In this document: one piece after another, positions 35,408 to 44,447 of the stretch
How positions within the stretch are numbered: the stretch's first letter is position 1
How the letters are laid out: each line of letters starts with the position of its first letter
Source: JAGVSR01 sp963708775
GTDB lineage: Bacteria > Pseudomonadota > Alphaproteobacteria > Rhizobiales > Hyphomicrobiaceae
Direction: 5' to 3'
NCBI GenBank assembly: GCA_963708775.1
Contig: CAVPTI010000010.1
Location: forward strand, 310,001 to 374,000
DNA length: 64,000 bases
Made by a program: the position numbers and the translations under genes
Notes under the pieces: model-generated
What the model was told of the DNA's origin: nothing
Database searches by the model: none
Seen by the model: only the letters and a program-made list of their open reading frames with translations

Positions 35408-36454
35408 TCAAGAGATGAGCCGCGATATGATCTTGGCGGTATAGTCGACCATAGGAATGATCCGTGCATAATTGAGACGTGTCGGGCCGATCACGCCGAG
35501 CACGCCCACCACCTTGCGCGAATGGTTGTGAAACGGCGCAACGATCAGCGACGAGCCGGACATGGAAAACAGCTTGTTTTCCGATCCGATGAAAATCCTG
35601 ACCCCTTCGCCGCCTTCGGCCAGCCCCAGGATTTGTGACAACTCGCTCTTGGATTCAAGATCGTCGAACAACTGACGAATACGTTCCAGATCCTCGATCG
35701 CGGTGAGGTCCTTCAGAAGATTCGACTGACCCCGCACGATCAGGCTCTGCCGATCGTCGAGCGCACCGGACCATTCGGCGAGGCCAGCCGTTACAACCTT
35801 TTGCGTCAGCACGTCCAACTCGGCCTTGGCCGTCTGCAACTCCGTCTCGATGCGCTGCCGCGCTTCCGTGATTGTCAGCCCGCGAATATGCGCATTCAGA
35901 TAATTCGCCGCTTCGATCAGCGCTGAAGCCGACACACCCGGTGGCAGGTCGACAATCCGGTTCTCCACATCGCCATCCTCGCTGACGAGGATCGCCAGCG
36001 CCTTCGTCGGCTCAAGCGGCACGAATTCGACCTGCTTCAGCCGCGACACCTGCTTTTCCGCCAGCACGACGCCGGCGCAATGCGAGAGCCCGGAAATCAT
36101 CTCCCCCGCCTCGCCCAAGACCTTGTCCAGCGAGGTGGACCTGCTGGCGGCGATCTGCGCCTCGATCTGTTTACGTTCATCTTCCGTGAGTGCCCCGGTC
36201 TCGAGCAGACCGTCGACGAACATGCGAAGTCCCGTCTGCGTCGGCAGTCGTCCCGCCGAAGTGTGCGGCGCGTAGATCAGCCCAAGCTCCTCGAGGTCCG
36301 CCATGACGTTGCGGATCGACGCCGGCGACAGATGCAGCGGCAGCACGCGCGACAGGTTGCGCGAACCCACGGGGTCGCCGGTGGAGAGATAGCTCTCTAC
36401 GATTTGGCGCAGGATGGCTCGAGAGCGGTCGTTGAGCTTGACGATTTCGGACAT
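35408..36454 (-). CDS. hrcA: heat-inducible transcription repressor HrcA
   Basis: Repressor that binds CIRCE inverted repeats, typically in front of groESL, and is inactivated by heat. The 348-residue protein has the N-terminal winged helix (SRAILRQIVESYLSTGDPVGSRNL and LHLSPASIRNVMADLEELGLI) and the GAF-like C-terminal core ending LGVIGPTRLNYARIIPMVDYTA. The ATG at 36452-36454 begins MSEIVKLNDRSR, the usual family start; a longer frame from 36478 is less likely. No CIRCE element was found in this window. It is upstream of grpE and divergent from rph. Confidence 0.96.
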   Translation of the reverse strand: MSEIVKLNDRSRAILRQIVESYLSTGDPVGSRNLSRVLPLHLSPASIRNVMADLEELGLIYAPHTSAGRLPTQTGLRMFVDGLLETGALTEDERKQIEAQIAASRSTSLDKVLGEAGEMISGLSHCAGVVLAEKQVSRLKQVEFVPLEPTKALAILVSEDGDVENRIVDLPPGVSASALIEAANYLNAHIRGLTITEARQRIETELQTAKAELDVLTQKVVTAGLAEWSGALDDRQSLIVRGQSNLLKDLTAIEDLERIRQLFDDLESKSELSQILGLAEGGEGVRIFIGSENKLFSMSGSSLIVAPFHNHSRKVVGVLGVIGPTRLNYARIIPMVDYTAKIISRLIS

Positions 36455-36621
36455 CGACTTCCGGTACGCGGCGGCCAAGGGCGGCTAACTCGCTTTATGT
36501 CACAGATTTAGGGATGGGGGGTAGCATCGTCAAACGGCCATGATGGGTGGGCGGTTGCGCCGGGCAAGACCCGGGACTAGGGTCGCGCCGAATTCCCACC
36601 ATCATAAGGTATAGACCACTC

Positions 36622-37335
36622 ATGCGCCCCTCCAAACGCCAGCCCGACGAACTCCGCCGGGTCTCCATCGAACGGGCAGTCTCGATGCACGCGGAGGGTT
36701 CGTGCCTGATCAAGTTCGGCAACACCCACGTTCTCTGCATGGCCAGCCTGGAGGAACGGGTGCCGCCGTGGCTGAAGGGTCAGGGTCGCGGTTGGGTAAC
36801 GGCGGAATACTCCATGTTGCCCCGCGCCACGTCCGAACGCACCCGCCGCGAAGTCACGTCGGGTCATCCGTCCGGCCGAACACAGGAAATTCAGCGCCTC
36901 ATCGGCCGGGCACTCCGCGCCGTTGTCGATCTGCAAAAACTGGGCGAACGCCAGATTACCGTCGATTGCGATGTCATTCAGGCCGACGGGGGCACGCGCA
37001 CGGCAGCCATTACTGGCGCCTGGGTCGCGCTCTACGACTGCATCCAGTGGATGAAGGTGCGCGACATGGTGAAGGACGGTGTTCTGCGCGATCAGGTCGC
37101 TGCCGTGTCGTGCGGCCTCTATCGCGGCACGCCGGTCCTCGACCTCGACTACGCCGAAGACTCCACCGCCGATGCCGACTCGAACTTCGTCATGACCGGC
37201 GCCGGCGGCATCGTCGAGGTGCAAGGAACGGCCGAAACGACAGCCTTCTCGCAGGAGAGTTTCGACGGCCTCATGGTCCTCGCCCGCAAAGGCATCTCAG
37301 AACTCGTCCAGCTCCAAAAGATCACGGTGGCTTGA
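36622..37335 (+). CDS. rph: ribonuclease PH
   Basis: Phosphorolytic 3'-to-5' exoribonuclease finishing tRNA 3' ends. The 237-residue protein matches the family (MRPSKRQPDELRRVSIER start, LPRATSERTRREVTSGHPSGRTQEIQRLIGRALRAVVDL split across residues 67-105, DCDVIQADGGTRTAAITGA, DSNFVMTGAGGIVEVQGTAE). The ATG at 36622 is the conserved start. It is the first gene of the rph-rdgB-hemW run and is divergent from hrcA, with 167 bases between. Confidence 0.97.
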   Translation: MRPSKRQPDELRRVSIERAVSMHAEGSCLIKFGNTHVLCMASLEERVPPWLKGQGRGWVTAEYSMLPRATSERTRREVTSGHPSGRTQEIQRLIGRALRAVVDLQKLGERQITVDCDVIQADGGTRTAAITGAWVALYDCIQWMKVRDMVKDGVLRDQVAAVSCGLYRGTPVLDLDYAEDSTADADSNFVMTGAGGIVEVQGTAETTAFSQESFDGLMVLARKGISELVQLQKITVA

Positions 37336-37344
37336 GTCAGCCGA

Positions 37345-38160
37345 ATGCGCACCCTCACACGCGGAACCAAGCTCGTCGTCGCGAGCCACAACAAGGGCAA
37401 GGTCTGGGAGATCAACCAGCTCATCGCGCCCTATGGCCTCGAAGCGATCTCGGCGAGTGCGCTGGATCTCGAAGAGCCCGAGGAAACCGAACTCACCTTC
37501 GAGGGTAACGCGAAGCTGAAAGCGATCGCCGCCGCCAAAGGCGCAAACCTTCCGGCCCTCGCCGACGACAGCGGGCTCGAAGTAGACTGTCTTGGCGGCG
37601 CGCCAGGAATCTTTTCCGCGCGCTGGGCCGGCCCGCAAAAAGACTTCGGCCTCGCGATGGAGAAGGTCGCGCACGAAATCACCGCGCGCCACGGCTGGGC
37701 AGCACCCGGTCCGCGCGCGAATTTCATTTCAGTCCTCTGCCTCGCTTGGCCCGATGGCGAAGTCGCAACATTCGAAGGTAAGGTCTTCGGCCATCTCGTC
37801 TGGCCGCCGCGCGGCGGCAACGGCTTCGGTTACGACCCAATGTTCGCCCCTGATGGTCACGACACCACATTCGGTGAAATGGAACCGGCCGACAAATACG
37901 CGATCTCCCATCGTACCCGCGCGTTCGATGCCTTCCGCAAATCGGTCCTCGGCGATCTCTCGGCCGCACCGGTCAAGCCAAATGCCGATCGCGACGCCGA
38001 TGGCCTGCATGCGGCAGCCGCCAATATTTCAACACGTGAGGAACTGAAGACATTCGTGAAATATCTGAGCGCCGATCTCGAACGACGTGGCCAGCCGCGC
38101 GTCAACATCGGCACGCTCATGGTCGCCCTCGAAGAACTCGGTTGGGGAAAAGACGGATGA
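37345..38160 (+). CDS. rdgB: XTP/dITP pyrophosphatase RdgB with extra C-terminal domain
   Basis: Hydrolyses non-canonical purine triphosphates (XTP, dITP) to monophosphates. Residues 1-212 are a standard RdgB: ASHNKGKVWEI near the start, FEGNAKLKA, LADDSGLEVDCLGGAPGIFSARWAG split at about 72-96, GGNGFGYDPMF and SHRTRAF. Residues about 215-271 form an additional segment (NISTREELKTFVKYLSADL, then VNIGTLMVALEELGWG) not present in ordinary RdgB of about 200 residues. It resembles small stand-alone helical domains such as DUF7660, by my recollection. The gene starts 9 bases after rph. Confidence 0.94.
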   Translation: MRTLTRGTKLVVASHNKGKVWEINQLIAPYGLEAISASALDLEEPEETELTFEGNAKLKAIAAAKGANLPALADDSGLEVDCLGGAPGIFSARWAGPQKDFGLAMEKVAHEITARHGWAAPGPRANFISVLCLAWPDGEVATFEGKVFGHLVWPPRGGNGFGYDPMFAPDGHDTTFGEMEPADKYAISHRTRAFDAFRKSVLGDLSAAPVKPNADRDADGLHAAAANISTREELKTFVKYLSADLERRGQPRVNIGTLMVALEELGWGKDG

Positions 38161-38217
38161 GCCCCGCTGGCGCACGCTGGCCAAAGCTTTGCTCGCCGCC
38201 ACCGAGGCGAAACAGCC

Positions 38218-39526
38218 GTGAGCACCACCTTGCAGCGGCCCGACGCAGATACGCTGTTCGGCGTTTACATTCACTGGCCGTTCTGCGCGCAAAAGTGCCC
38301 CTACTGCGACTTCAACAGCCACGTTCGGTTCGGCGGTTGGGACGAGCCCCGCTTCCTCGCGGCCTATCTGCGCGAACTTGATAACGTGAAGGCGCGCGTT
38401 GGACGGCAGGACGTCTATTCGATCTTTTTCGGAGGTGGCACGCCGTCGCTTATGAAGCCGGCAACTGTCGCTGCCATCCTCGATCACATCGGAAAGCTCT
38501 GGACCATCCAGCCCGACGCCGAGATCACGCTTGAAGCGAATCCCAATAGCGTCGAAGCCGACCGCTTTGCCGGCTACCGCGCCGCTGGCGTCAATCGCGT
38601 GTCGATCGGCGTGCAGTCTCTGCGCGATGAAGAATTGAAGCGCCTCGGACGCCTGCACTCCGTCACCGAAGCCCGAACTGCCATTGAGATCGCACGCCGT
38701 ACCTTCGATCGCTTTTCTTTCGATCTCATCTACGCCCGCCCCGGCCAAACAACGAACGCTTGGCGCACCGAGCTTTCCGAAGCCCTCGCCATGGCCGGGG
38801 GACATCTCTCGCTCTACCAGCTGACCATCGAGCCGGACACGCCCTACGCCGAACTCCACGCCCGCGGTCGTCTCGTCGTTCCTGATGCCGACGCAGCGCT
38901 CGATCTCTATGCGCTGACGCAAGACATGACCGCCGCCGCTGGTCTTGCCAGCCTATGAGATCTCCAATCACGCAGCCCCCGGCGACGAAAGCCGCCACAA
39001 CCTTCTCTACTGGCGCTACGGCGCTTACGCAGGCCTAGGCCCAGGCGCCCATGGACGCCTCGTTACGCCGGATGGCCGCCGCATCGCCACGTCGACAGAG
39101 AAAAATCCCGAGCGCTGGGCGGAGCGCGTCGAAGCGGCAGGCCACGGGTTCACCGACGAGACCCCGCTAACTTCCGAAGAGCAGGCCGACGAGATGCTGC
39201 TGATGGGCCTGCGCCTCACCGAAGGCATCGACCTCGATACCATGGCCCGCCGCTTTGGATTTGCACCTGCATATTCGGAAGTGGCGGATCTGGAACGAAT
39301 GGGCCTTATCGAAATCCTGGATGACGGAGAAGATGATCCCGACATCATCCGTGCGTGCATTGGTCCGGGCATTCCGGCTGTGGGTACGCCGTATGCCCGC
39401 CGCTACCCCACCATCCGCGCGGTCGGTGAAGGGCGCTTTGTCCTCAATGAACTCGTCCGCCGGCTGTCGCTCAAAACCCAAGCTGTGTCCCCCACCATCC
39501 AGCCGGCTGCAACACTTCGCACGTAG
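38218..39526 (+). CDS. hemW: radical SAM heme chaperone HemW (frameshifted)
   Basis: Oxygen-independent coproporphyrinogen oxidase-like radical SAM protein; HemW homologues act as heme chaperones. The 4Fe-4S motif CAQKCPYCDFN lies near residues 23-33, followed by FFGGGTPSLM and GVNRVSIGVQSL. As written the first frame ends at 38958. Removing one G at about 38947 joins AAGL to PAYEISNHAAPGDESRHNLL, giving about 435 residues including the HemW C-terminal domain. Because the second half is intact, a sequencing insertion is likely. It follows rdgB in the same transcript. Confidence 0.92.
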
Positions 39527-39559
39527 ACAGGCTGGGCAGCCCCCACTAATGACGCCGCC

Positions 39560-40141
39560 ATGATGAAACGCCTCTACGATTGGATCATGGGACTGGCCGC
39601 GAGCGATCGCGCGCCCGCCGCACTGTTCTGGGTATCGTTCGTCGAAAGCTCGTTCTTCCCCATTCCGCCGGACGTGATGCTGATCCCCATGGTGATCGCA
39701 CAGCGCCTGAAAGCCTGGTGGTATGCGACGATCGCGACCATGGGGTCGGTCATCGGCGGTGCATTCGGATATGCGATCGGCTACTTCGCATTCGAAAGCA
39801 TCGGCAAGCCAATACTCGAGTTCTACGGCAAGTCCGAAAGCTTTGGCGAATTTACCCAATGGTTCAACGAATGGGGCGTCTGGATCCTCATCGCCAAGGG
39901 GTGGACGCCGTTCCCCTATAAGGTGCTCACCATCACGGCGGGCGTCACCCAGATGCCGTTCCTGGAGTTCATGCTGGCGAGCGTGGTTGCGCGCGCCATG
40001 CGCTTCTATCTTGTCGCGGGCCTGCTCTACTACTTTGGCGAACCGATCCGGGACTTCATCGAAAAGCGCCTGACGTTGGTCACGTCCGTATTCGTGGTTC
40101 TCCTTGTCGGCGGTTTCGTAGCCGTGAGATACCTTTTCTAG
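39560..40141 (+). CDS. YqaA/SNARE-associated family membrane protein
   Basis: A 193-residue inner-membrane protein of the YqaA branch of the DedA/VTT superfamily. It has about five hydrophobic segments and the motif FVESSFFPIPPDVMLIPMVI, plus GWTPFPYKVLTITAGV, typical of the family. DedA-related proteins are linked to lipid scrambling or proton-dependent transport, but the substrate here is unknown. It lies 33 bases after hemW and 30 bases before dsbB. Confidence 0.88.
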   Translation: MMKRLYDWIMGLAASDRAPAALFWVSFVESSFFPIPPDVMLIPMVIAQRLKAWWYATIATMGSVIGGAFGYAIGYFAFESIGKPILEFYGKSESFGEFTQWFNEWGVWILIAKGWTPFPYKVLTITAGVTQMPFLEFMLASVVARAMRFYLVAGLLYYFGEPIRDFIEKRLTLVTSVFVVLLVGGFVAVRYLF

Positions 40142-40171
40142 TCTGACCGCGTTCAAGGTCGCAGGTTCATT

Positions 40172-40690
40172 ATGCTTGAAACAACAGTCCGCCCTGATCA
40201 TGCCAATGCCTACCGTTTCGGCGGTCTGGCGCTGCTCATTTCGGTCGGTATCATCCTGACCGCGCTCGGCTTTGAATATCTCGGCGGCTACGCGCCCTGC
40301 CCGCTTTGCCTCATCCAGCGCTACGCTTTCTATGCCGGCATTCCCCTTACTTTTCTCGCCATGGCGCTCGTCGCCGAACGCAGCCGCATCGCCGCCCTTC
40401 TGTTCTTCGTCGTGGCTCTCGGCTATCTGGCGAACGCCGGTCTTGCGACCTACCACGCGGGCGTCGAATGGCACTTCTGGCCCGGCCCCGACACCTGCAC
40501 CGCTGCGCAGGCCCTGCCGGCAAACCCGGCCGATTTGTTGAAAGGCCTCGACAGCGCTCGTGTTGTCCGCTGTGACGAGGCCACGTGGCGTCTGTTCGGG
40601 CTGTCGTTCGCAGGTTGGAACGTGCTTATCTCTCTGGCGCTGTTCGCAATTTCATTGCAGGCCGCATTCGCAGCCAAGGCGCGCGACTAA
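40172..40690 (+). CDS. dsbB: disulfide bond formation protein B
   Basis: Inner-membrane quinone reductase that reoxidises periplasmic DsbA-type proteins. The 172-residue protein has four hydrophobic segments and the redox motif CPLC at residues 43-46 next to LIQRYAFY. The second periplasmic loop carries two further Cys (PDTCTAAQ and VVRCDEATW), the pair that exchanges with DsbA. Length and topology match the short alphaproteobacterial DsbB. It ends the plus-strand run that began with rph. Confidence 0.9.
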   Translation: MLETTVRPDHANAYRFGGLALLISVGIILTALGFEYLGGYAPCPLCLIQRYAFYAGIPLTFLAMALVAERSRIAALLFFVVALGYLANAGLATYHAGVEWHFWPGPDTCTAAQALPANPADLLKGLDSARVVRCDEATWRLFGLSFAGWNVLISLALFAISLQAAFAAKARD

Positions 40691-41401
40691 ATCGTAAGCT
40701 ATTTCAACGCTATACAATATGCTCGCCACTATTTGTGCGAGCCAACGCGGCCTATGGCCCGGGCAGAACTCTCCATGAACAGACTGCAAGCGAATTTCCT
40801 TGGATAGGACGTGCCTCCGCCATTTTTGCGCCCGAGTGTGGCAGTTAATTCACACCAAGCGCGGAACACAAACGGAACGCAACGCCCTGCGGCGAAGCTC
40901 CGGTGAAGTTCACGGGCGGTGTGAAGGAGTGGTTGCGTATGGGGATCTTTGTTGCGTCCTCCCCCTCGTCTCCAAGGCAGGTCTTGTCGCGTTGTATGCG
41001 TCCTGCCGGAGTTTTGAAGTCGAGTTTGACCGGTCAGTTCGCCGACGTTGTGTCTCCGCCAATTGGTCTTCGTAAGCGTTGCGTCCCTGTTGCGTCCGTT
41101 GCGTCGCCTGTAGCGTCTGCGTTGCACACCCCCAAGAGCGCGCTGAAAGGCGTGTTCCAAAATCTGAAGCGAGCGGTCTGGCGTGAAAAGTCCACGCGTC
41201 TGGCCAGACTGCTCCCCAAGTCGAGACTGCTCCCCCAGGTCGGGAATACGTCATCCACAGCTCAGGTTGGCAGCTCTGGAACCCCGGCACGAGTTCAAAG
41301 CGTTCTGTGTCAGTAGCCGCGTTTGTAAAGTTGAGTTGTGTAGCGTCAGTTGTGTTGCGTCCCGTTGCGTCCGTTGTGTCCGAAGTTGCGTGAGGAATGC
41401 G
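40691..41401. repeat. low-coding region with a cluster of GTTGCGTCC repeats
   Basis: About 710 bases without a convincing gene. The exact 9-mer GTTGCGTCC occurs at 40951, 41078, 41089, 41354 and 41364, with one-mismatch copies at 41098 (GTTGCGTCG) and 41373 (GTTGTGTCC) and looser ones nearby, often 9-12 bases apart. A tandem 18/19-base repeat (AGACTGCTCCCC core) lies at 41206-41242, and GTCTGGCCAGAC is a perfect 12-base palindrome near 41199. Overlapping frames on both strands are low-complexity and unlike proteins. The role is unknown: regulatory array, remnant element or repeat expansion. Confidence 0.6.
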
Positions 41402-41581
41402 ATGCAGATGCCCCCCGTGCAGAGCCCGAACTTGAAAGCATTCCACGTCGCGTCAGCGTTACCGCCGAGTGCGTGGCGGCCCTTGTCGGACATCGTGTCC
41501 GGCATCGTGCGTAAAATCGAAGTCCGGTCAGTGGCCGACGCCAGCGCATCCGATGCATGCGTTCTGCCGAAAGCCGCGTAG
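41402..41581 (+). CDS. putative small protein, 59 residues
   Basis: Begins MQMPPVQSPNLKAFHVASAL and ends DACVLPKAA. GAGG lies seven bases before the ATG, and about two-thirds of codons end in G or C, in keeping with genes in this window. It directly follows the GTTGCGTCC cluster. No family is recognised and it could be a chance frame. Confidence 0.35.
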   Translation: MQMPPVQSPNLKAFHVASALPPSAWRPLSDIVSGIVRKIEVRSVADASASDACVLPKAA

Positions 41582-41787
41582 AGATCCTTCAACGAATTCG
41601 CAAGTCCGCAACTGTCGGCGGACTAGCAACGAAACGGCAGGCGCATCGAGTGTAGGACCCGCAGTCCCTAACGGCACTGCATCACACGGTACTGCGTAGT
41701 GGTGCCATTGCGCTCTTTGTGCCTGCCACCCACCTGTAATGCGTGCGTCAGCGTCCCTGTATCCCAGTATCCAAACGGAGCGCCACC

Positions 41788-42015
41788 ATGGCCCACCTTT
41801 CAAACCCCGATCACGTCAATCCCGTCCAGTGGCAGCAGGCCCAGGGCGTCGCACGCCAAACCTGCGCGCGTTTCTTTCGTGATGGCGGTATGCCGGAAGA
41901 TGCACTGAAGGCGTTCGGCCTCTCCGACAGCGAACTCGAAGGCCTCGATTGGAGCCGCGCGGTCGACGCAATTGCCCTGACGCTGTGTTCTGCTCCGCAG
42001 CGCCGTGCAGCCTGA
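41788..42015 (+). CDS. small hypothetical protein
   Basis: A 75-residue protein starting MAHLSNPDHVNPVQWQQAQG, with GGAG seven bases before the ATG and a strong terminator about 50 bases after the stop, which together support a real transcription unit. The middle RQTCARFFRDGGMPEDALKAFGL and LDWSRAVDAIALTLCSA look helical, with two Cys. I do not recognise the family. The 206 bases upstream (41582-41787) hold no other frame worth naming and presumably carry the promoter. Confidence 0.6.
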   Translation: MAHLSNPDHVNPVQWQQAQGVARQTCARFFRDGGMPEDALKAFGLSDSELEGLDWSRAVDAIALTLCSAPQRRAA

Positions 42016-42064
42016 AGTGAACTGGCGGCTTAAGCGCTGCCCCCCGTGTTCGTCCTGCGACTTG

Positions 42065-42095
42065 AGCCCCGCTGCTTCCCCAGGCGGGGCTTTTT
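42065..42095 (+). terminator. Rho-independent terminator
   Basis: Stem AGCCCCGC / GCGGGGCT with an 11-base loop, followed immediately by a run of T. It lies 50 bases after the small gene ending at 42015 and is the clearest intrinsic terminator in the window along with the one after acs. Confidence 0.85.
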
Positions 42096-42147
42096 CTAGC
42101 GGCGTCGCAGGCTGAACACAGATGCCCGATCGTTTCTCCGGCAGTTG

Positions 42148-43692
42148 TCAGAAGGGGATGAATGGAACTTCCAGCCGGCACGCGAAGCCGGTTGTGCTGA
42201 GTTGACGCTCCAGCCGCCCGCGTAACTGACTTCGCACGACGCGATCAATCAGCGTCGTGCCAAACCCGGTGCCAACCGCACCGCTCTGGGTGCGCGGTAC
42301 CAAGACCTGTTCCGTCCAATTCATGGTGAAAAGCTCGTTTTGCAAATCCCAAACCACGAAAACTTGGCCGTCGGATTCGCCCATAGCACCGTATTTTACG
42401 CTGTTGGTCGCCAGCTCGTGAATGATGAGCGACAGCGTTTGCGCCATGCCCGGCCCGAGCGGCACTGACGGCCCGGTACACGTCGCTTTCAGCGTTGGAA
42501 ATGGGGCCAGCTCCTGGTTGAGGATCGCTGCGAAATCAACCGAAGACCAGCGCTCCTTTGAAAGGAGCGCCTGCGCCCTCCCGAGTGCTGCAAGTCTCTC
42601 GCGAATCTTGTCGGCGACATCCTCACCACCCTCGGCAAACGTCAGGTTCACGATCGACTGCGCCACCATCATCGCGTTCCGTGCCCGGTGATCGACCTCC
42701 CGCACCACCATGTCTTCCCGCTCTTGCGCGAGCAGACGTTGCCGGAAGGCGTCCATGCGTTCTAGAGTTTCGCCAAGGGTCGTCGAGTCGAACGACGTCC
42801 ATGCGCGCGGTCGCTCCTGCGCAACGAGGATCGCAATCGGATGGCTCGCTCTCTCCATAGGCACGGCGAGCACAGCTCCCCACCCTGCCGCGGCCGCCGC
42901 TTTACACAGCGCTTGCTCGGCGTCTTCCGTGTTGATGCACATGGTTGGCTTGCCCGACCGGAGCGTCTCCTCCAGCGTCTTAACAACTGCGAGGACTTTG
43001 CCGGACTCGAGACTGCTGTCGCTCCAGGTCGCAACTATGCGCGGCTCGGCGGCATAGCTGAGCCCAACAATAACTGCCGCTGCAACGCCCATGTGCTGTC
43101 CCAGCATCTTCAGCGTCGTGGCGCGGCCGAGACTGAGGTCTGATCCCAGACGCAGGTGCTCACTGAGATCAAGAAAGAACCGCATTTGCCGTTGCGCCAG
43201 CACGGCGTGAGTGGTCTCGCTGCCGCTGTTGAAAATGCCCGCGATGGTGCCGTCCTCTCCTCGGATCGGCGTGAAGCTGTAGCTCCAATAGGTTTCCTCC
43301 GGCGCGCCGAACCGCGCCATCGGCAGGAACCGGTCCTCAACAAACATACCCTCGCCTGTTGCGATTACTCCCCGGAATTGCGGCTCGATTTCATCCCAGA
43401 TATCTGCCCACACATCCTGCGCCCGCGCACCGAGCGCCCCCGGATGCCTAGGCCCGGGGATTGGCGACCACGCGTCATTATAGAGGAGGCGCAATTCAGG
43501 CCCCCAATAGATCGCGGTCGGGAACTTGGATTGCAGACAGATGCTCAGCGCAGATTGCAGTGATTGCGGCCAGTCTGCGATCGGGCCGAATGGATGCTGC
43601 GACCAATCGGTGGCGGCGATCAACCGCCCCATCTCACTTCGTCCCGACAGGAAAGGGAGGGAGCCGGGCGTCAAATCCTGTTCGCGCAGCAT
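42148..43692 (-). CDS. PAS-GAF HWE-family sensor histidine kinase
   Basis: Soluble sensor kinase of 514 residues with no membrane segment. Residues 20-160 are PAS-like (WSQHPFGPIADWPQSLQ, LYNDAWSPI, typical of this kinase group), and about 165-315 are GAF-like. The HWE core follows: phospho-acceptor His335 in REVDHRARNAMM, N-box HELATNSVKYGAM (His425, Asn430) and the diagnostic W-x-E at 459-461 (NWTEQ). HWE kinases in Hyphomicrobiales often feed light or general-stress signalling. No response regulator gene is next to it. It converges with the small gene at 41788. Confidence 0.92.
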   Translation of the reverse strand: MLREQDLTPGSLPFLSGRSEMGRLIAATDWSQHPFGPIADWPQSLQSALSICLQSKFPTAIYWGPELRLLYNDAWSPIPGPRHPGALGARAQDVWADIWDEIEPQFRGVIATGEGMFVEDRFLPMARFGAPEETYWSYSFTPIRGEDGTIAGIFNSGSETTHAVLAQRQMRFFLDLSEHLRLGSDLSLGRATTLKMLGQHMGVAAAVIVGLSYAAEPRIVATWSDSSLESGKVLAVVKTLEETLRSGKPTMCINTEDAEQALCKAAAAAGWGAVLAVPMERASHPIAILVAQERPRAWTSFDSTTLGETLERMDAFRQRLLAQEREDMVVREVDHRARNAMMVAQSIVNLTFAEGGEDVADKIRERLAALGRAQALLSKERWSSVDFAAILNQELAPFPTLKATCTGPSVPLGPGMAQTLSLIIHELATNSVKYGAMGESDGQVFVVWDLQNELFTMNWTEQVLVPRTQSGAVGTGFGTTLIDRVVRSQLRGRLERQLSTTGFACRLEVPFIPF

Positions 43693-43946
43693 TGGCAGGC
43701 AGGGTTCCGACTAGGGACGCTATGAACAGAATACCCCCGGCCTCTAAGGGGACCGTTAATGTCTCACGTAACACGTCTGCTTAATACATGAGGAGAAAAA
43801 CACGATCTAGATCAGACAAGGGTTAATGCGTCCGGAATAGTAGAGCCCGGTCCGCTTTCGCGAACATGCATTGGAACTTCAGCGTGGCAGGCAGGTTGGA
43901 GGCGTTTGCTGACGCACATGCGCAAACGTCTTTGCCGGAGAGCCAC

Positions 43947-44327
43947 ATGAGGACCACACGAGCCATTGCAATTGCCGGACTTGCCACAACGACTGTTCTG
44001 AGTTCCCTGCCGCTCGCAGAAGCTGCTCGCTATGACGGCGGCTGGAACATGATCGCGCAAACAACGCGCGGTCACTGCGGCGTCATCCACATCAGCCTCG
44101 GCGTAGAACGCGGCCGCATCTTCTCCACCGGCGGTTCGTTTGCCCTTTATCCGATCAATGTTGATGGCCGCGTGACCAAATGGGGCCGCGCCCGGATCAC
44201 GGCGGTTGCCGGCCCGCGCGTTGCACGCGGCACCGGCCGTTTCGGCGCCACCAGAGCCGAGGGCACCTGGCAAGGCCGCGGCCCCTCCGGCCTGTGCTCC
44301 GGCGTTTGGACTGCCAATCGGTTCTAG
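43947..44327 (+). CDS. secreted hypothetical protein
   Basis: A 126-residue protein with a signal peptide (TTRAIAIAGLATTTVLSSLP ending near AEA) and a small beta-rich mature domain. The pattern YDGGWNMIAQTTRGHC, then GGSFALYPINVDGRVT and GTWQGRGPSGLCSGVWTA, with two Cys, recurs in small exported proteins of Bradyrhizobium and relatives that have no known function. The start at 43947 is supported by GGAG six bases upstream; a longer frame from 43866 adds a leader before the signal peptide. The 254 bases upstream show no other gene. Confidence 0.72.
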   Translation: MRTTRAIAIAGLATTTVLSSLPLAEAARYDGGWNMIAQTTRGHCGVIHISLGVERGRIFSTGGSFALYPINVDGRVTKWGRARITAVAGPRVARGTGRFGATRAEGTWQGRGPSGLCSGVWTANRF

Positions 44328-44447
44328 CTGATATCCTCAACGAGTAAGCCACTCTGACAGCTATTCAAGTCGTGGGGAAACCTGTTTCTGGTAGTGTTCG
44401 GCCTTTAGCTCAGCTACGGGACGAAACAACCAACTGCGGGTCCGCTC

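Noticed and set aside
39167..40474. 435-codon minus-strand frame across hemW, the YqaA-type gene and dsbB
   Set aside because: It opposes three recognisable genes, has no family features and is an antisense artefact of codon bias.
40903..41446. Overlapping plus-strand (137 codons) and minus-strand (178 codons) frames in the repeat region
   Set aside because: Both translate the GTTGCGTCC repeats into low-complexity Ser/Val or Asp/Ala/Thr/Gln runs with no family similarity and no good ribosome-binding site.
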